Notes under the pieces: generated by a model
The model's input: only the letters and a program-made list of their open reading frames with translations
Databases searched by the model: none
What the model was told of the DNA's origin: nothing
Program-made: the position numbers and the translations under genes
In this document: positions 1 through 8,546 of the stretch, one piece after another
How positions within the stretch are numbered: the first letter of the stretch is position 1
Layout: the number at the start of each line of letters is the position of its first letter
Assembly: GCA_963717385.1 (NCBI GenBank)
Contig: CAVQWE010000012.1
Span: 62,001-126,000, forward strand
Direction of reading: 5' to 3'
DNA length: 64,000 bases
Source of the DNA: Sva-07 sp963717385
GTDB lineage: Bacteria; Actinomycetota; Acidimicrobiia; Acidimicrobiales; Ilumatobacteraceae

Positions 1-201
1 TTCGCAGCTGAGTTCGGCATCGTCGGCGGCGCCGGCAGCGACGGCCACGTGCCCGACGCGCTGGGTGCTGCCTACGCGGAGATGGCCGACTTCGAGACGC
101 CGATGGAATTTCTGGCAGCGCTGGCCACCGCCGACGTGATCGGGCACCACTGGGACGAGCCCCGCCCCTGGACCCCGCGCATCGTGCCCTCGGTCACGTG
201 A
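1..201 (+). CDS. PHP domain metal-dependent phosphoesterase family protein, C-terminal end (partial)
   Basis: Frame 1 is open from the left edge to a TGA at 199-201 and gives 66 residues. The stretch AEFGIVGGAGSDGH followed by VPDALGAAYAEM matches the end of the PHP (polymerase and histidinol phosphatase) fold, where a GSDAH-type histidine near the C-terminus binds a catalytic metal and is followed by a PDEIGxAY-like helix. The start and most of the metal-binding residues lie outside the window, so the substrate cannot be named. The next gene, uppP, begins 48 bases downstream on the same strand. Confidence 0.6.
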   Translation, partial: FAAEFGIVGGAGSDGHVPDALGAAYAEMADFETPMEFLAALATADVIGHHWDEPRPWTPRIVPSVT

Positions 202-249
202 CGAAGTAATCCGTGGGTTCGGTGGGGTTGAGGTGTAGACAGGGCGATC

Positions 250-1077
250 GTGCCGATCTACCAGGCGATCATTCTTGGGATCGTGCAGGGGCTCTCGGAG
301 TTCCTGCCGATCTCGTCGAGCGGCCACTTGCTGCTGGTGCCGTGGATCGCTGGCTGGGAGGAACTCGACCCCTCGATCAAGAAGTCGTTCGACGTCGCGT
401 TGCATCTCGGCACGCTCGTGGCGGTCGTCGGGTACTTCTGGCGCGACGTGAGCACCTATGTGGTCGAAGGCACCAAGCTGGTGTTCGTCCGCAAGGTGCC
501 ACCCACCGCCGAGGGCAAGTTGGCCTGGCTGTTCGTGCTCGCCACGCTGCCGGCCGCCGCAGTTGGAGCGCTGTTCGAAGGTCAGATCGACAGCCGCCTC
601 GGGACCCCGACGATCATCGCCATCTCGCTGATCGGTTTCGGCATCTTGCTCGCAATCGCCGACCGCAGGCTCGGCAGACGCAAGGTGGAAGAGTTCCGAG
701 CGAAGGATGCCCTACTCGTCGGTGCCGCACAGGCACTGGCCTTGAACCCCGGCACGTCACGATCGGGCATCACGATGACCGCGGCTCGCTACTTGGGCTT
801 CGACCGCGAAGCCGCCGTGCGGATCAGCTTCGTGATGTCCATCCCGGTGATCTTCGGCGCGGTGGTGTTCAAATTCTCTGGGTTGATCGCCGACGGCATC
901 CCCGACGGTCTGCTCGTACCGATGATCGTCGGCATCATCACCTCGTGTCTGGCAGGTCTGCTCGCCGTGTGGGGCACGCTCAAGGTCGTGCGCACCCACA
1001 GTTTCATGCCGTTCGTGATCTACCGGATCGCCCTCGGTGTCGTGGTGCTGATCGTGGTCGCGACCGGCGCCCGCTGA
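250..1077 (+). CDS. uppP: Undecaprenyl-diphosphatase UppP (BacA family)
   Basis: The integral membrane enzyme dephosphorylates undecaprenyl pyrophosphate so the lipid carrier can be reused in peptidoglycan and glycan export; family members confer bacitracin resistance. The 275-residue product has the family length. It carries both hallmark motifs: the Glu-rich N-terminal segment with LPISSSGH (about residues 19-26, preceded by E17) and PGTSRSG (about 167-173), plus several hydrophobic helices. The chosen GTG at 250 puts the conserved IYQAIILGIVQG helix directly at the N-terminus, as in homologues. A strong hairpin follows the stop codon. Confidence 0.95.
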   Translation: MPIYQAIILGIVQGLSEFLPISSSGHLLLVPWIAGWEELDPSIKKSFDVALHLGTLVAVVGYFWRDVSTYVVEGTKLVFVRKVPPTAEGKLAWLFVLATLPAAAVGALFEGQIDSRLGTPTIIAISLIGFGILLAIADRRLGRRKVEEFRAKDALLVGAAQALALNPGTSRSGITMTAARYLGFDREAAVRISFVMSIPVIFGAVVFKFSGLIADGIPDGLLVPMIVGIITSCLAGLLAVWGTLKVVRTHSFMPFVIYRIALGVVVLIVVATGAR

Positions 1078-1079
1078 AT

Positions 1080-1107
1080 CAACGATCGGCGTCATCGCCG
1101 ATCGTTG
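1080..1107. terminator. Perfect 12-bp hairpin between convergent uppP and the SAF gene
   Basis: CAACGATCGGCG (1080-1091) and CGCCGATCGTTG (1096-1107) are exact reverse complements separated by the tetraloop TCAT. The hairpin starts three bases after the uppP stop codon and lies just before the stop of the convergent gene. It has no clear T tract, so it is a candidate bidirectional terminator or 3' end stabiliser by structure and position only. Confidence 0.6.
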
Positions 1108-1120
1108 CGTGCTCACGCCC

Positions 1121-1694
1121 TCACGGGAGATAGAGGAGTGTGGCGATGCCCTGTTGCGCAGCGTCGGCAAGGGCGGGAGCATCAATGCTTGCGACGGCAA
1201 CGAAGATGACATCGTCGACGACGCCGGTGACGGTGGCGGATCGAGCCAACAGCACCCCGTCGGCGGCAACCTGGACGTGGAGCCCGGGTGCAACGTTTCG
1301 GGCCAGTGGGTCCGAGAGCGCGATGACGACCTGACCGACCTCGGCGAGCGCCGCTGGCCCTGCTCGGCGAGCGACGTCGAGCTCGGTGATCACCTCTCCG
1401 GCAGCGACACGTTGTCGGACCACAGCCGTTGTCGGGTTCCTCGGTGAGCGCGAGTTCGGAGATCGCTGCCACCGGCAGCGAGACGAAGTCGGCCACGACG
1501 GGTTCGCCGGGTTCGAGTTGCCGGCTCGCCACCAGCACGCTGCGTGTGGTGCTCCAACGGGCACGTTCTTCGGCGACTGAACTGGTCTCGCGTTGAACGG
1601 CGGCGGCGGCCAGGATGGCAAGGGCGGCGACGACGACCCAATAGATCCATGGTCGTCGGGCGAGGACGAGTCGGGCTCGGGCCGCGACGTGCAT
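1121..1694 (-). CDS. SAF domain / CpaB-like membrane-anchored protein (frameshifted)
   Basis: The N-terminal half reads MHVAARARLVLARRPWIYW, then a hydrophobic segment (about residues 15-35) and LVASRQLEPGEPVVADFVSL, which is the start of a SAF domain as in Flp pilus CpaB and related extracytoplasmic proteins. Near 1430 the reading frame shifts. The other frame carries the rest (VRQRVAAGEVITELDVAR to IATLLYLP). The 574-nt span is three codons plus one base out of phase, equivalent to one extra base. In actinobacteria a SAF gene commonly sits beside fmdB and galU, as here. The function is unknown; the protein is probably anchored with its SAF domain outside. Confidence 0.65.
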
Positions 1695-1769
1695 CGGTGT
1701 CTCCTCGGATCGGTGAGTGATCGGAGGGAGTCGGTCGTCCCCGACGCTATCGACGCAGCGTGGCGATTG

Positions 1770-2147
1770 TCAGTTGGTGGATGACGAGCTCGAACCGGAA
1801 CCGGAACTACTCGACGTCGAACTGTCTGATTTCGAACTGTCCGACTTCGTGGCTGTCGACGAGCTGTCGGTCGATGACGAACCGCCGTCGGAGCTCGACG
1901 AGCCGGAGTTCTTCGAGTCGCTCGTCGTCGACGACGCGGGAGTCGATGCCGACTTCTTGCCCCGGTTGTCGGTCTTGAAGAAGCCCGACCCCTTGAACGT
2001 GACGCCGACGGGGGTGAAGACCTTCTTGACGGGCAGGACCTCGCCGGTGTCGGGGTGGGCGATTTCGGTGAGGTTGTCGTCGTGGAAGCCCTGCTGGACC
2101 TCGATGGTCTCGCCGGAGTCGACAAACTTGTAGACGTAAGTTGGCAT
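1770..2147 (-). CDS. FmdB-family-like small protein with Ser-rich tail, lacking the zinc-ribbon cysteines
   Basis: The product of 125 residues begins MPTYVYKFVDSGETIEVQ, which aligns with the FmdB/CxxC-CxxC regulatory family (MPTYEYRC...). It contains no cysteine at all, so the zinc ribbon of the family is absent. Residues 1-60 form the conserved part. Residues 66-125 are a low-complexity Ser/Asp/Thr/Lys tail that is probably disordered. The ATG at 2147 is set by the conserved MPTY start. It is divergent from galU, 27 bases away. Neighbouring SAF and galU genes match the usual actinobacterial context. The function is unknown. Confidence 0.7.
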   Translation of the reverse strand: MPTYVYKFVDSGETIEVQQGFHDDNLTEIAHPDTGEVLPVKKVFTPVGVTFKGSGFFKTDNRGKKSASTPASSTTSDSKNSGSSSSDGGSSSTDSSSTATKSDSSKSDSSTSSSSGSGSSSSSTN

Positions 2148-2174
2148 CGAACGAGAAAGGATATCGTCCGACCC

Positions 2175-3041
2175 ATGCAGGTCCGCAGTGCTGTCATTCC
2201 CGCCGCCGGTCTCGGGACTCGATTCCTCCCGGCAACCAAGGCTGTACCGAAGGAGCTGTTCCCCATCGGTGATCGACCCGCGATCCAGATCGTCATCGAC
2301 GAAGCGCTCGGCGCCGGCTGCGATCACATCGTGGTCGTCAGCAGTCGGTCGAAGCCGGCCCTCGAGGCCTATTTCGCTCCCGACGAGGCGCTGATCGAAG
2401 CGCTCGAGGCCAAGGGCAAGTCGGAAACCGCCGAGCGGTTGCGGTCGATCGGGCGCGATTGGCGCGTCGACATCGTCTACCAGGACAACCCCAAGGGCCT
2501 CGGTCACGCCGTGGGATGTGCTCGCCAAGCGGTTGGCAACGAACCGTTCGCTGTGCTGCTTCCCGACGAGCTGATGTCGAGTTCGGCGGTGCTCGCCCAG
2601 ATGAACGGTGTGTGCGCAGCAACCGACGGCAGCGTTGTCGCAGTGGTCAACGTGCCTCGGGAAAAGGTGAGCGCGTATGGCGTGATCGATCCGGCAGGCG
2701 AACTCACCCACGATGGCGTCATCTCGGTGCGCGACCTCGTCGAGAAGCCTGCGCCCGAGGATGCCCCCAGCAACTTCGTCCTCACCGGCCGGTACGTGCT
2801 GACGCCCGACGCCTGGGACGAGATCGAGGCGTTGACGCCCGGCAGTGGTGGCGAACTCCAGTTGACCGATGCGTTGCGAGCCCAGGCCGCGAGGTCGCCG
2901 TTCCATGCGGTGGTGGCCGACGAGAGCCGGCTCGACACGGGGACCCCCCTCGGGTTCCTCACCGCGTCGATCGAGCTCGGGATCCACGACCCCGAACTCG
3001 GCCCCGACCTCCGCGAGTTCTTGAAGCACCTCCACCTCTGA
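2175..3041 (+). CDS. galU: UTP-glucose-1-phosphate uridylyltransferase GalU
   Basis: Forms UDP-glucose from UTP and glucose-1-phosphate for glycan and trehalose synthesis. The 288-residue protein starts with the nucleotidyltransferase signature AVIPAAGLGTRFLPATK (residues 6-22) and has the GalU metal and sugar motifs around LLPDELM, VEKP and GELQLTDAL. The ATG at 2175 is preferred over an upstream in-frame start at 2055 because homologues begin five to ten residues before the glycine-rich loop. The longer version would also overlap the divergent fmdB-like gene. Confidence 0.95.
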   Translation: MQVRSAVIPAAGLGTRFLPATKAVPKELFPIGDRPAIQIVIDEALGAGCDHIVVVSSRSKPALEAYFAPDEALIEALEAKGKSETAERLRSIGRDWRVDIVYQDNPKGLGHAVGCARQAVGNEPFAVLLPDELMSSSAVLAQMNGVCAATDGSVVAVVNVPREKVSAYGVIDPAGELTHDGVISVRDLVEKPAPEDAPSNFVLTGRYVLTPDAWDEIEALTPGSGGELQLTDALRAQAARSPFHAVVADESRLDTGTPLGFLTASIELGIHDPELGPDLREFLKHLHL

Positions 3042-3081
3042 CGCGTCGATCACGCCACGGTTCGCTCCCGCTGCGGTCTGT

Positions 3082-3639
3082 TCAGAGGCGGCGGAACGCG
3101 TCGGGTTCGTCGTGGATGAGTCCGTATTCGTCGACGTCGAGCTCGGTGCTGGTGTCGGTGGCGACGTCGGTGCGTCGGAATCGGCGCGATGTCAGACGCT
3201 CGAAACGCGTCTCGACAGGTACGGCGCCGAGTGTGTCGACGTCGATCAAGGCGCTGGTCACCACGGCGCTGTCGCCGACGGCGAGTGCGAGTCGGCGGAT
3301 CGGTACGGAACTGGTGAACGGGGTGATCGCCAGGTCGATGTCGGTGCAACCGGCGAGGTCGTGGCGGTGTGCGCCGTTCATCTCGCCCCATCTGCCGGTG
3401 CCGTCGGCGCCCAGCCAGAGGTCTGGTTCGTCGAGATCGCGGAACAGGAGGAACTGGCGGACCTGCCAGGTGGCAGACACCCGCAACACGTAGGTGACCG
3501 CCTCACGCCCGACTTCGCCGGTGGCGGTCCACCCTTCGTTCTCCCAACGCAGGGTCAGGGTCTCGAGGTGATCGTGGTCCCACGTGCGCCACCGGGCGGT
3601 GTAGCCGTCGGAAGGGAATGCGGTCAACACGTCTGCCAC
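3082..3639 (-). CDS. Putative glycolipid-binding protein (DUF1089 family)
   Basis: The 185-residue cytosolic protein has the pattern of the putative glycolipid-binding family: WENEGWTATGEVGREAV, then GADGTGRWGEMNG, a GCTDIDLAITPFT segment and PIRRLAL. The TPFT...PIRRL block is the family hallmark. The protein ends FRRL and has no signal peptide or membrane segment. It converges with galU across 40 bases that show no strong hairpin. The molecular role is unknown; the family name comes from structural similarity to the lipid-binding mycobacterial LppX/LprG fold. Confidence 0.7.
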   Translation of the reverse strand: MADVLTAFPSDGYTARWRTWDHDHLETLTLRWENEGWTATGEVGREAVTYVLRVSATWQVRQFLLFRDLDEPDLWLGADGTGRWGEMNGAHRHDLAGCTDIDLAITPFTSSVPIRRLALAVGDSAVVTSALIDVDTLGAVPVETRFERLTSRRFRRTDVATDTSTELDVDEYGLIHDEPDAFRRL

Positions 3640-3717
3640 GGCGCCTCAGGCTAGGGGTGCGGGCTGGCGGAGCCGATCGGGGGTGCTGGTCCTGCTGCCC
3701 TGGAGTACTTTGCGAGC

Positions 3718-4927
3718 GTGACACCCTTGGAGGACGCTCAGGCGTTCGTGCTCGAATCCTGCCCGCCGCTCGGCCCTGTCGTCCTCGACCGTGAGGAGGC
3801 CGGCGGGCTGGTGCTCGCATCGCCGGTGGTCGCTGCCGAAGTGGTGCCGCCGTTCGACAACACTGCCGTCGACGGATACGCGGTTCGTTCGGTTGACGTC
3901 GCCACCGTCCCGGTCGAACTGCGTGTGGTCGGCGAGCTGGCAGCCGGTGCAGCGCCATCGATCGCCGTGGGGCCTGGCGAGGCGATCCGCATCATGACCG
4001 GCGCACCGATGCCCGACGGGGCCGACGCCGTCGTGATGGTGGAGGACTCCGAGCGTGTCGGCGATGACCATGTGCGGCTCACGCGGTCGGTCGCCGGCGG
4101 GTGCTGCGATCCGAAGCGCCGGCGACGACGTGCGCGTGGGCGACGAGCTGTTCGTGGCCGGCACCGTGGTCACCCCGGCGGTGGCAGCGGTGCTCGCCAG
4201 CGTCAACTCCAACCGTGTCCAGGTGTACCGGCGAGCGCGAGTCGCAGTGCTGTCGACCGGCGACGAGTTGGTCGACGACGGTGCCCCCTTGGCGATCGGC
4301 GAGATACGCGAGAGCAACAAGACCATGCTCGCCGCTCTGTTGGCCGATGCGGGATGTGAGGTCGTCGACCTCGGTGTGGTGCGTGACGACGAGGCGGAAT
4401 TGGAACGGGTGCTGCGGTCGGCGGCGAGCGACTGCGACGCGATCGTGTCGAGCGGTGGGGTGTCGATGGGCGATTACGACGTCGTCAAGGCGGTGCTCGG
4501 ACGAGTTGCCGACATGACGTGGATGCAGATCGCGATCAAGCCGGCGAAACCGTTTGCGTTCGGGCGCCTCGAGGGCACGCCGATCTTCGGACTGCCCGGC
4601 AATCCGGTCAGCTCGCTCGTGAGCTTCGAGTTGCTCGCACGCCCGGCGCTGCGTCGATTGATGGGCCACCGCCGACTGACCCGCACCAGCATCGTGGCGG
4701 TCACCGAGACGGAATTCGATCGCCAACCCGACGGCAAGGTCCACTTCGTCCGCGTCAACGGCGAGTTCCGCGACGACGGCCGCTACCACGTTCGCCCCGT
4801 CGGTGCGCAGGGCAGCCACCAGCTCGCGGCGACCGCACTCGCCGATGCCATGGCGGTGGTTCCTGACGGCCCCGGCCTCCCCGCCGGCGCCGATGTGGCC
4901 GCCCTCCTCCTGCACGGCGACGCATGA
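3718..4927 (+). CDS. moeA: Molybdopterin molybdenumtransferase MoeA / gephyrin-like Glp (frameshifted)
   Basis: Inserts molybdate into adenylylated molybdopterin. The first part (GTG at 3718) carries VPPFDNTAVDGYAVR and RIMTGAPMPDGADAVVMVE. Near 4100 the frame shifts by one base, and the second part carries VLSTGDELV, GEIRESNKTML, SSGGVSMGDYD, KPAKPFAFG and FGLPGNPVSS. The span equals about 403 residues, normal for MoeA. The gene follows galU and has a GlpR-like membrane protein 2.7 kb downstream. In Corynebacterium the MoeA paralogue in this galU neighbourhood (Glp) binds FtsZ and the membrane receptor GlpR, so this copy may be catalytic, structural or both. A TGA-ATG overlap (ATGA) at 4924 leads into the moaA frame. 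Confidence 0.85.
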
Positions 4928-4928
4928 C

Positions 4929-4995
4929 GTGGTTCCCCGAGACCAGGTCTCCGGGAACCACCGGAGTTCCTCGAGACCCGGTCTTCTGGAACCAC
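4929..4995. repeat. Two tandem copies of a ~33-bp palindrome at the 5' end of moaA
   Basis: Copy 1 has arms GTGGTTCCCCGAGACC (4929-4944) and GGTCTCCGGGAACCAC (4946-4961), which are reverse complements with one mismatch around a single A. Copy 2 follows at once: GTTCCTCGAGACC (4966-4978) pairs with GGTCTTCTGGAAC (4980-4992) with three mismatches, and it ends in the same AACCAC. The pair lies between the moeA stop and the ATG favoured for moaA. It resembles a short mobile intergenic palindrome that duplicated, but it could also be an attenuator or a translation control hairpin. Confidence 0.7.
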
Positions 4996-5019
4996 GAGTT
5001 GGTCAATAGGCTGATCCGG

Positions 5020-6042
5020 ATGTCTCGGGGGAGTGACCGTACGCACGAGGAGCTGATCGACCCGTTCGGTCGCCTCATCGAGGACCTGCGGATCTCGATC
5101 ACCGACCGCTGCAACTTCCGCTGCACGTACTGCATGCCCGAAGAGGGGATGCAGTGGCTGCCACGCTCCGAGGTGATGACGTTCGAAGAGATCGAGCGCC
5201 TTGCGCGGATCTTCGTGCAGCGGTACGGGGTCCGGGGAATCCGACTCACCGGCGGCGAACCGACCGTCCGGGCGCATCTGCCGGTGCTCGTCGAGAAGCT
5301 CGCCGCCATCGAAGGGCCGGATGGGCCGATCGACCTGGCGATGACCACCAACGGCGCCACGATGAGGTTGGTGGCCCAAACGCTTCGCGATGCCGGTCTG
5401 CGTCGGGTCAACATCAGCCTCGACACGCTCGACCGCGCCAAGTTCCAGCAGATGACCCGGCGCGACGAACTCGAGCGGGTGCTCGACGGCATCGAGGCGG
5501 CGAAGGAAGCCGGCTTCTCTCCGGTGAAGGTCAATGCCGTCATCGAACGCGGCGTCAACGACGACGAGATCGTGGCGCTCGCCGAGTACGGACGCAACCG
5601 CGATGTCGAGGTGCGCTTCATCGAGTTCATGCCGCTCGACGCCGACGGTCACTGGATGAATGACCAGGTCGTCGGGCAGGACGAGATCGTCGCATCGATC
5701 AGCGCCGTGCATCCGCTCGAGCAACTGCCCGCCCGTGGTGCAGCCCCGGCCGACCGGTTCCGCTACCTCGACGGCCGGGGCACCATCGGGGTCATCCCCA
5801 CGGTCACCAAGCCGTTCTGCGGCGACTGCGATCGGGTGCGTCTCACCGCCGAAGGCCAGTTCCGAACGTGTTTGTTCGCCACCAAGGAATTCGACCTGCT
5901 CGCAGCGATGCGGTCGGGTGAGACCGACGATCAGCTCGCGGTTCGTATCGAGGCAGCCGTGGCCACCAAGTGGGCGGGCCACCGCATCAACCAGGTCAAC
6001 TTCGTGCGGCCCGGCAAGTCGATGAGCCAAATCGGCGGTTGA
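5020..6042 (+). CDS. moaA: GTP 3',8-cyclase MoaA (radical SAM)
   Basis: Catalyses the first step of molybdenum cofactor synthesis, rearranging GTP to 3',8-cyclo-GTP together with MoaC. From ATG 5020 the 340-residue protein has the radical SAM cluster motif CNFRCTYC (Cys31, 35, 38), the glycine-rich LTGGEPTVR, and the C-terminal cluster motif FCGDCDRVRLTA...FRTCLF. It ends in Gly-Gly, which MoaA needs for catalysis. An ATG at 4924, overlapping the moeA stop, would add 32 residues encoded by the palindromic repeat; these have no counterpart in homologues, so 5020 is chosen. No good Shine-Dalgarno precedes either start. Confidence 0.93.
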   Translation: MSRGSDRTHEELIDPFGRLIEDLRISITDRCNFRCTYCMPEEGMQWLPRSEVMTFEEIERLARIFVQRYGVRGIRLTGGEPTVRAHLPVLVEKLAAIEGPDGPIDLAMTTNGATMRLVAQTLRDAGLRRVNISLDTLDRAKFQQMTRRDELERVLDGIEAAKEAGFSPVKVNAVIERGVNDDEIVALAEYGRNRDVEVRFIEFMPLDADGHWMNDQVVGQDEIVASISAVHPLEQLPARGAAPADRFRYLDGRGTIGVIPTVTKPFCGDCDRVRLTAEGQFRTCLFATKEFDLLAAMRSGETDDQLAVRIEAAVATKWAGHRINQVNFVRPGKSMSQIGG

Positions 6043-6046
6043 GCCT

Positions 6047-6096
6047 CGAGCGGTCGCTCGGCCCAAGTGTCACAGTTGGCCCGGCACGGTGTGACA
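6047..6096. terminator. Hairpins between convergent moaA and the MDMPI-like gene
   Basis: CGAGCG (6047-6052) pairs with CGCTCG (6055-6060) immediately after the moaA stop. A second pair, TGTCACA (6068-6074) and TGTGACA (6090-6096), ends next to the stop codon of the convergent gene. Together they fill the 55-base gap. No T tract is seen, so a terminator role is inferred from position. Confidence 0.4.
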
Positions 6097-6097
6097 G

Positions 6098-6912
6098 TCA
6101 GAGGGCGGGGAAGGCGCGGAAACGTTCGGCGACGGTGACGTCACCGAGGATCTCGACGCGGCCGGCTTCGCGACGCCAGAGCCACAGCAGCAACTCGTTG
6201 GCGGTGCCTCGGATCGCGGCGTCGCCCTTGGCGTGCTCCCTGGTGAAGTCGATGCCCGACTCGTCGAGTCGTTGCACGAGCCATTCGCCGCCGGCGTCGG
6301 AGCGGTCGTCGCTTCCTTCGTCGACATCGATGTCGGTATCGGTGCAGTGCAGGTGCACGGTGCCGCCAACCGGTCGTGCCCCCTCGCTCACCCGGCGGGC
6401 CGCGAAGTACATCAGGAACTCGTCGATTCCGTCGGCGGCCACCGCGACTGGGATCTCGTAGGGGATGCCCACAGCGTTCGCTGCGTCCCACCGGTGCACT
6501 CGCGGTCTCTTGGACCATGCGACGTTCCACCCAGGCCTCGGGCTGGTTGGCTCCCGTCCATGTCCACACCTCGGTGTCGTCGCTGGCACGTGTCAGCGCC
6601 GACGACACGGCGGTGTGGGCAGCGGTGACCCAGTCGAGCACGAGCTCGTCGGTGGTCGGGCGCACCGGTTGCTCGATGGCCTGGACGCCGTCGAGCGTGG
6701 TGATGCCTTCGGACACGATGCGGCCCCAGAAGTTCCAGACGCCCGCCGAGATGCCAGGCGAGATCACCGAGATTCCAGCCAGGACACGATGGCACCGGAT
6801 GCTCGAATCCGTGGTCGGCAACGATCTCGAGGAACCGGACCCCATCGGTGCGCAGGTGTGCGTGAGGGTCGTAGGGGAGTGCGGTCGGCGGTGTCGGCGA
6901 GGCGTCGGACAT
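6098..6912 (-). CDS. Mycothiol-dependent maleylpyruvate isomerase (MDMPI/DinB fold) family protein (two frameshifts)
   Basis: Three frames in order rebuild one protein. The first holds GVRFLEIVADHGFEHPVPSC and PGWNLGDLAWHLG. The second holds VWNFWGRIVSEGITTLDG. The third holds VHRWDAANAVG to the end, FRAFPAL. Breaks lie near 6755 and 6505. PSCPGWxxxDLxxHL, a central WxxxDA and the C-terminal GTANELLLWLWRR segment are hallmarks of the mycothiol-dependent maleylpyruvate isomerase superfamily, with an N-terminal four-helix bundle binding a metal through histidines and a C-terminal SCP-like domain. The substrate is unknown. The 815-nt span gives about 270 residues, as expected. Confidence 0.65.
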
Positions 6913-6972
6913 GTCGGCGACGGTAGCCCGGCCGGGTCGGAGCCGACACGCCGAGCTAGCGTGCATGGCCAC

Positions 6973-7488
6973 ATGAGCGATCTGTCCTTCACCCATCTCG
7001 ACCCACTCGGCCGCGCCCGCATGGTCGACGTGACCCCCAAGGAGCCAACCCATCGTCGGGCGGTGGCGCGATGCAAGGTCTTCATGAAACCCGAGACCAC
7101 CGCGGCGATCGCCAACCGCGAGGTCAAGAAGGGCGATGTGCTCTCGGTGGCGCGAGTGGCCGGCATCCAGGCCGCCAAGCGCACCTCCGACATGATCCCG
7201 TTGTGCCACCCCCTCCTCGTTGGCGCTGTCTCGATCAACTTCGAGATCGGCGACGACTTCGTGGCCATCGAGTGCCACGTCGACACCGTCGACCGCACCG
7301 GGGTCGAGATGGAAGCACTCCACGCCTGCAGCACCGCGGCGCTCACGGTGTACGACATGTGCAAGTCGGCCGACCGTGGAATGGTCATCGGCGAACTGGC
7401 CCTCTGGGAGAAGACCGGTGGACGATCGGGCGTCTACCGTCGCTCCGATGGCGCTGCTGGCGACACCCTCGATGGAGCATCGACGTGA
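6973..7488 (+). CDS. moaC: Cyclic pyranopterin monophosphate synthase MoaC
   Basis: Converts 3',8-cyclo-GTP to cyclic pyranopterin monophosphate. The 171-residue product has the family motifs MVDVTPKEPTHRRAVA, AKRTSDMIPLCHPL (catalytic and ligand region), and GVEMEALHACSTAALTVYDMCK. The ATG at 6973 begins shortly before the conserved HLD...MVDVT block; nearby upstream GTG 6961 and ATG 6964 are also in frame. It is divergent from the MDMPI-like gene with 60 bases between the two starts. Confidence 0.95.
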   Translation: MSDLSFTHLDPLGRARMVDVTPKEPTHRRAVARCKVFMKPETTAAIANREVKKGDVLSVARVAGIQAAKRTSDMIPLCHPLLVGAVSINFEIGDDFVAIECHVDTVDRTGVEMEALHACSTAALTVYDMCKSADRGMVIGELALWEKTGGRSGVYRRSDGAAGDTLDGAST

Positions 7489-7507
7489 CCGACGTCTCGT
7501 CGATCAT

Positions 7508-7537
7508 TGCGTCCCTCGTCACAATTGTCGTAGAATC
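7508..7537 (+). promoter_or_regulatory. Candidate housekeeping promoter upstream of the GlpR-like gene
   Basis: TTGCGT (7508-7513) and TAGAAT (7532-7537) are 18 bases apart, close to the SigA consensus. They lie in a comparatively AT-rich stretch after moaC. Transcription would start near 7544 and leave a leader of about 90 bases before the ATG at 7634. This is a sequence match only. Confidence 0.35.
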
Positions 7538-7633
7538 GTCACACGACGGTTCACGCCGACTCGATCAGATCCGCATGACTCGCGCTGACACCACATCACT
7601 CACCACACTGACTGCAACGACTCCACACTGACC

Positions 7634-8261
7634 ATGCCACAACTCGTTCTCCTCGTCGTCGCCGCCGCATGGGCGGCCGTCCTGATCCCTCCGATGCTGC
7701 GGTCTCGCGTCGAGAACCGACCGAACTCGTCGGTCACCGACTTCCGCCGTCAACTCAGCACGCTGCAGAGCACCTCGACTCCCCGCATGCGCACGCTGGG
7801 CCGCCCACTGGCGCCATCGCCGTTGCAGCGCCCGGCCGCAGCCGGCCGTCCGGGTCACCCGAATCACCGTCAGGCCGCTCTGCACGGCTCGACTGCCACC
7901 CGCCAGCGCCCGGCCAAGCCACGAACTGGCGAAACTGGCGCTCGCGCCGGGCAGCCCGCGTTCCGCACGCATGGTCACCACGACCACGCACACCGTCAGA
8001 CCCACATGGAGCGCCCGAACGCCACATCGCGTGCCCGCCGATCCTCGTGCCGGGATCCGTCGCCGTCGCACCAACGTGCTGTTCCTGCTCGTCATCACCA
8101 CGGCATGCACGCTGTTCCTGGCCGCCACGACGGGTTCGACCGTGATGCTCTACGTGTTCGTGCTGGCGTTCCTGGCCCTGTGCGGTTACGTGTACCAGCT
8201 CGCTCAACTCCGTCAGCGCGAAGCGTCTGGCTGGGATGACGGCTGGCTCGAGCAGCGCTGA
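7634..8261 (+). CDS. GlpR-like three-helix membrane protein, candidate receptor of gephyrin-like Glp (frameshifted)
   Basis: The N-terminus MPQLVLLVVAAAWAAVLIPP is one membrane helix, followed by MLRSRVENRPNSSV and DFRRQLSTLQ. After a frame break between about 7800 and 7900 the second frame gives a basic stretch GIRRRRTNVLF, two further hydrophobic helices and a short tail REASGWDDGW. This one-plus-two helix layout with a long charged loop matches the actinobacterial protein annotated as gephyrin-like molybdotransferase receptor GlpR, known from Corynebacterium to anchor Glp and link it to FtsZ at septum and poles. The galU-moeA neighbourhood supports the call. Sequence identity is low, so this is a family-level inference. 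Confidence 0.55.
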
Positions 8262-8297
8262 GCACCAGCGTCGCCCGATACACTCCTCGGAGCCTTT

Positions 8298-8370
<73 letters not shown>

Positions 8371-8546
8371 CACGTTGGTTTCCGGGCGTTCACCGAAATG
8401 GGCGAGCGTCCGGAAACGACTGACCCCTGATCCTCGACGGCGCTGTCGTCAAGGAACGGTGCGCGTCCCGGAGCGTCATCCGAGCTGCTCCTCTCCGGTG
8501 ACCATGGGCTCTTGCCAGCGCCACCTCGACCGGTGAGGCTGATGTA

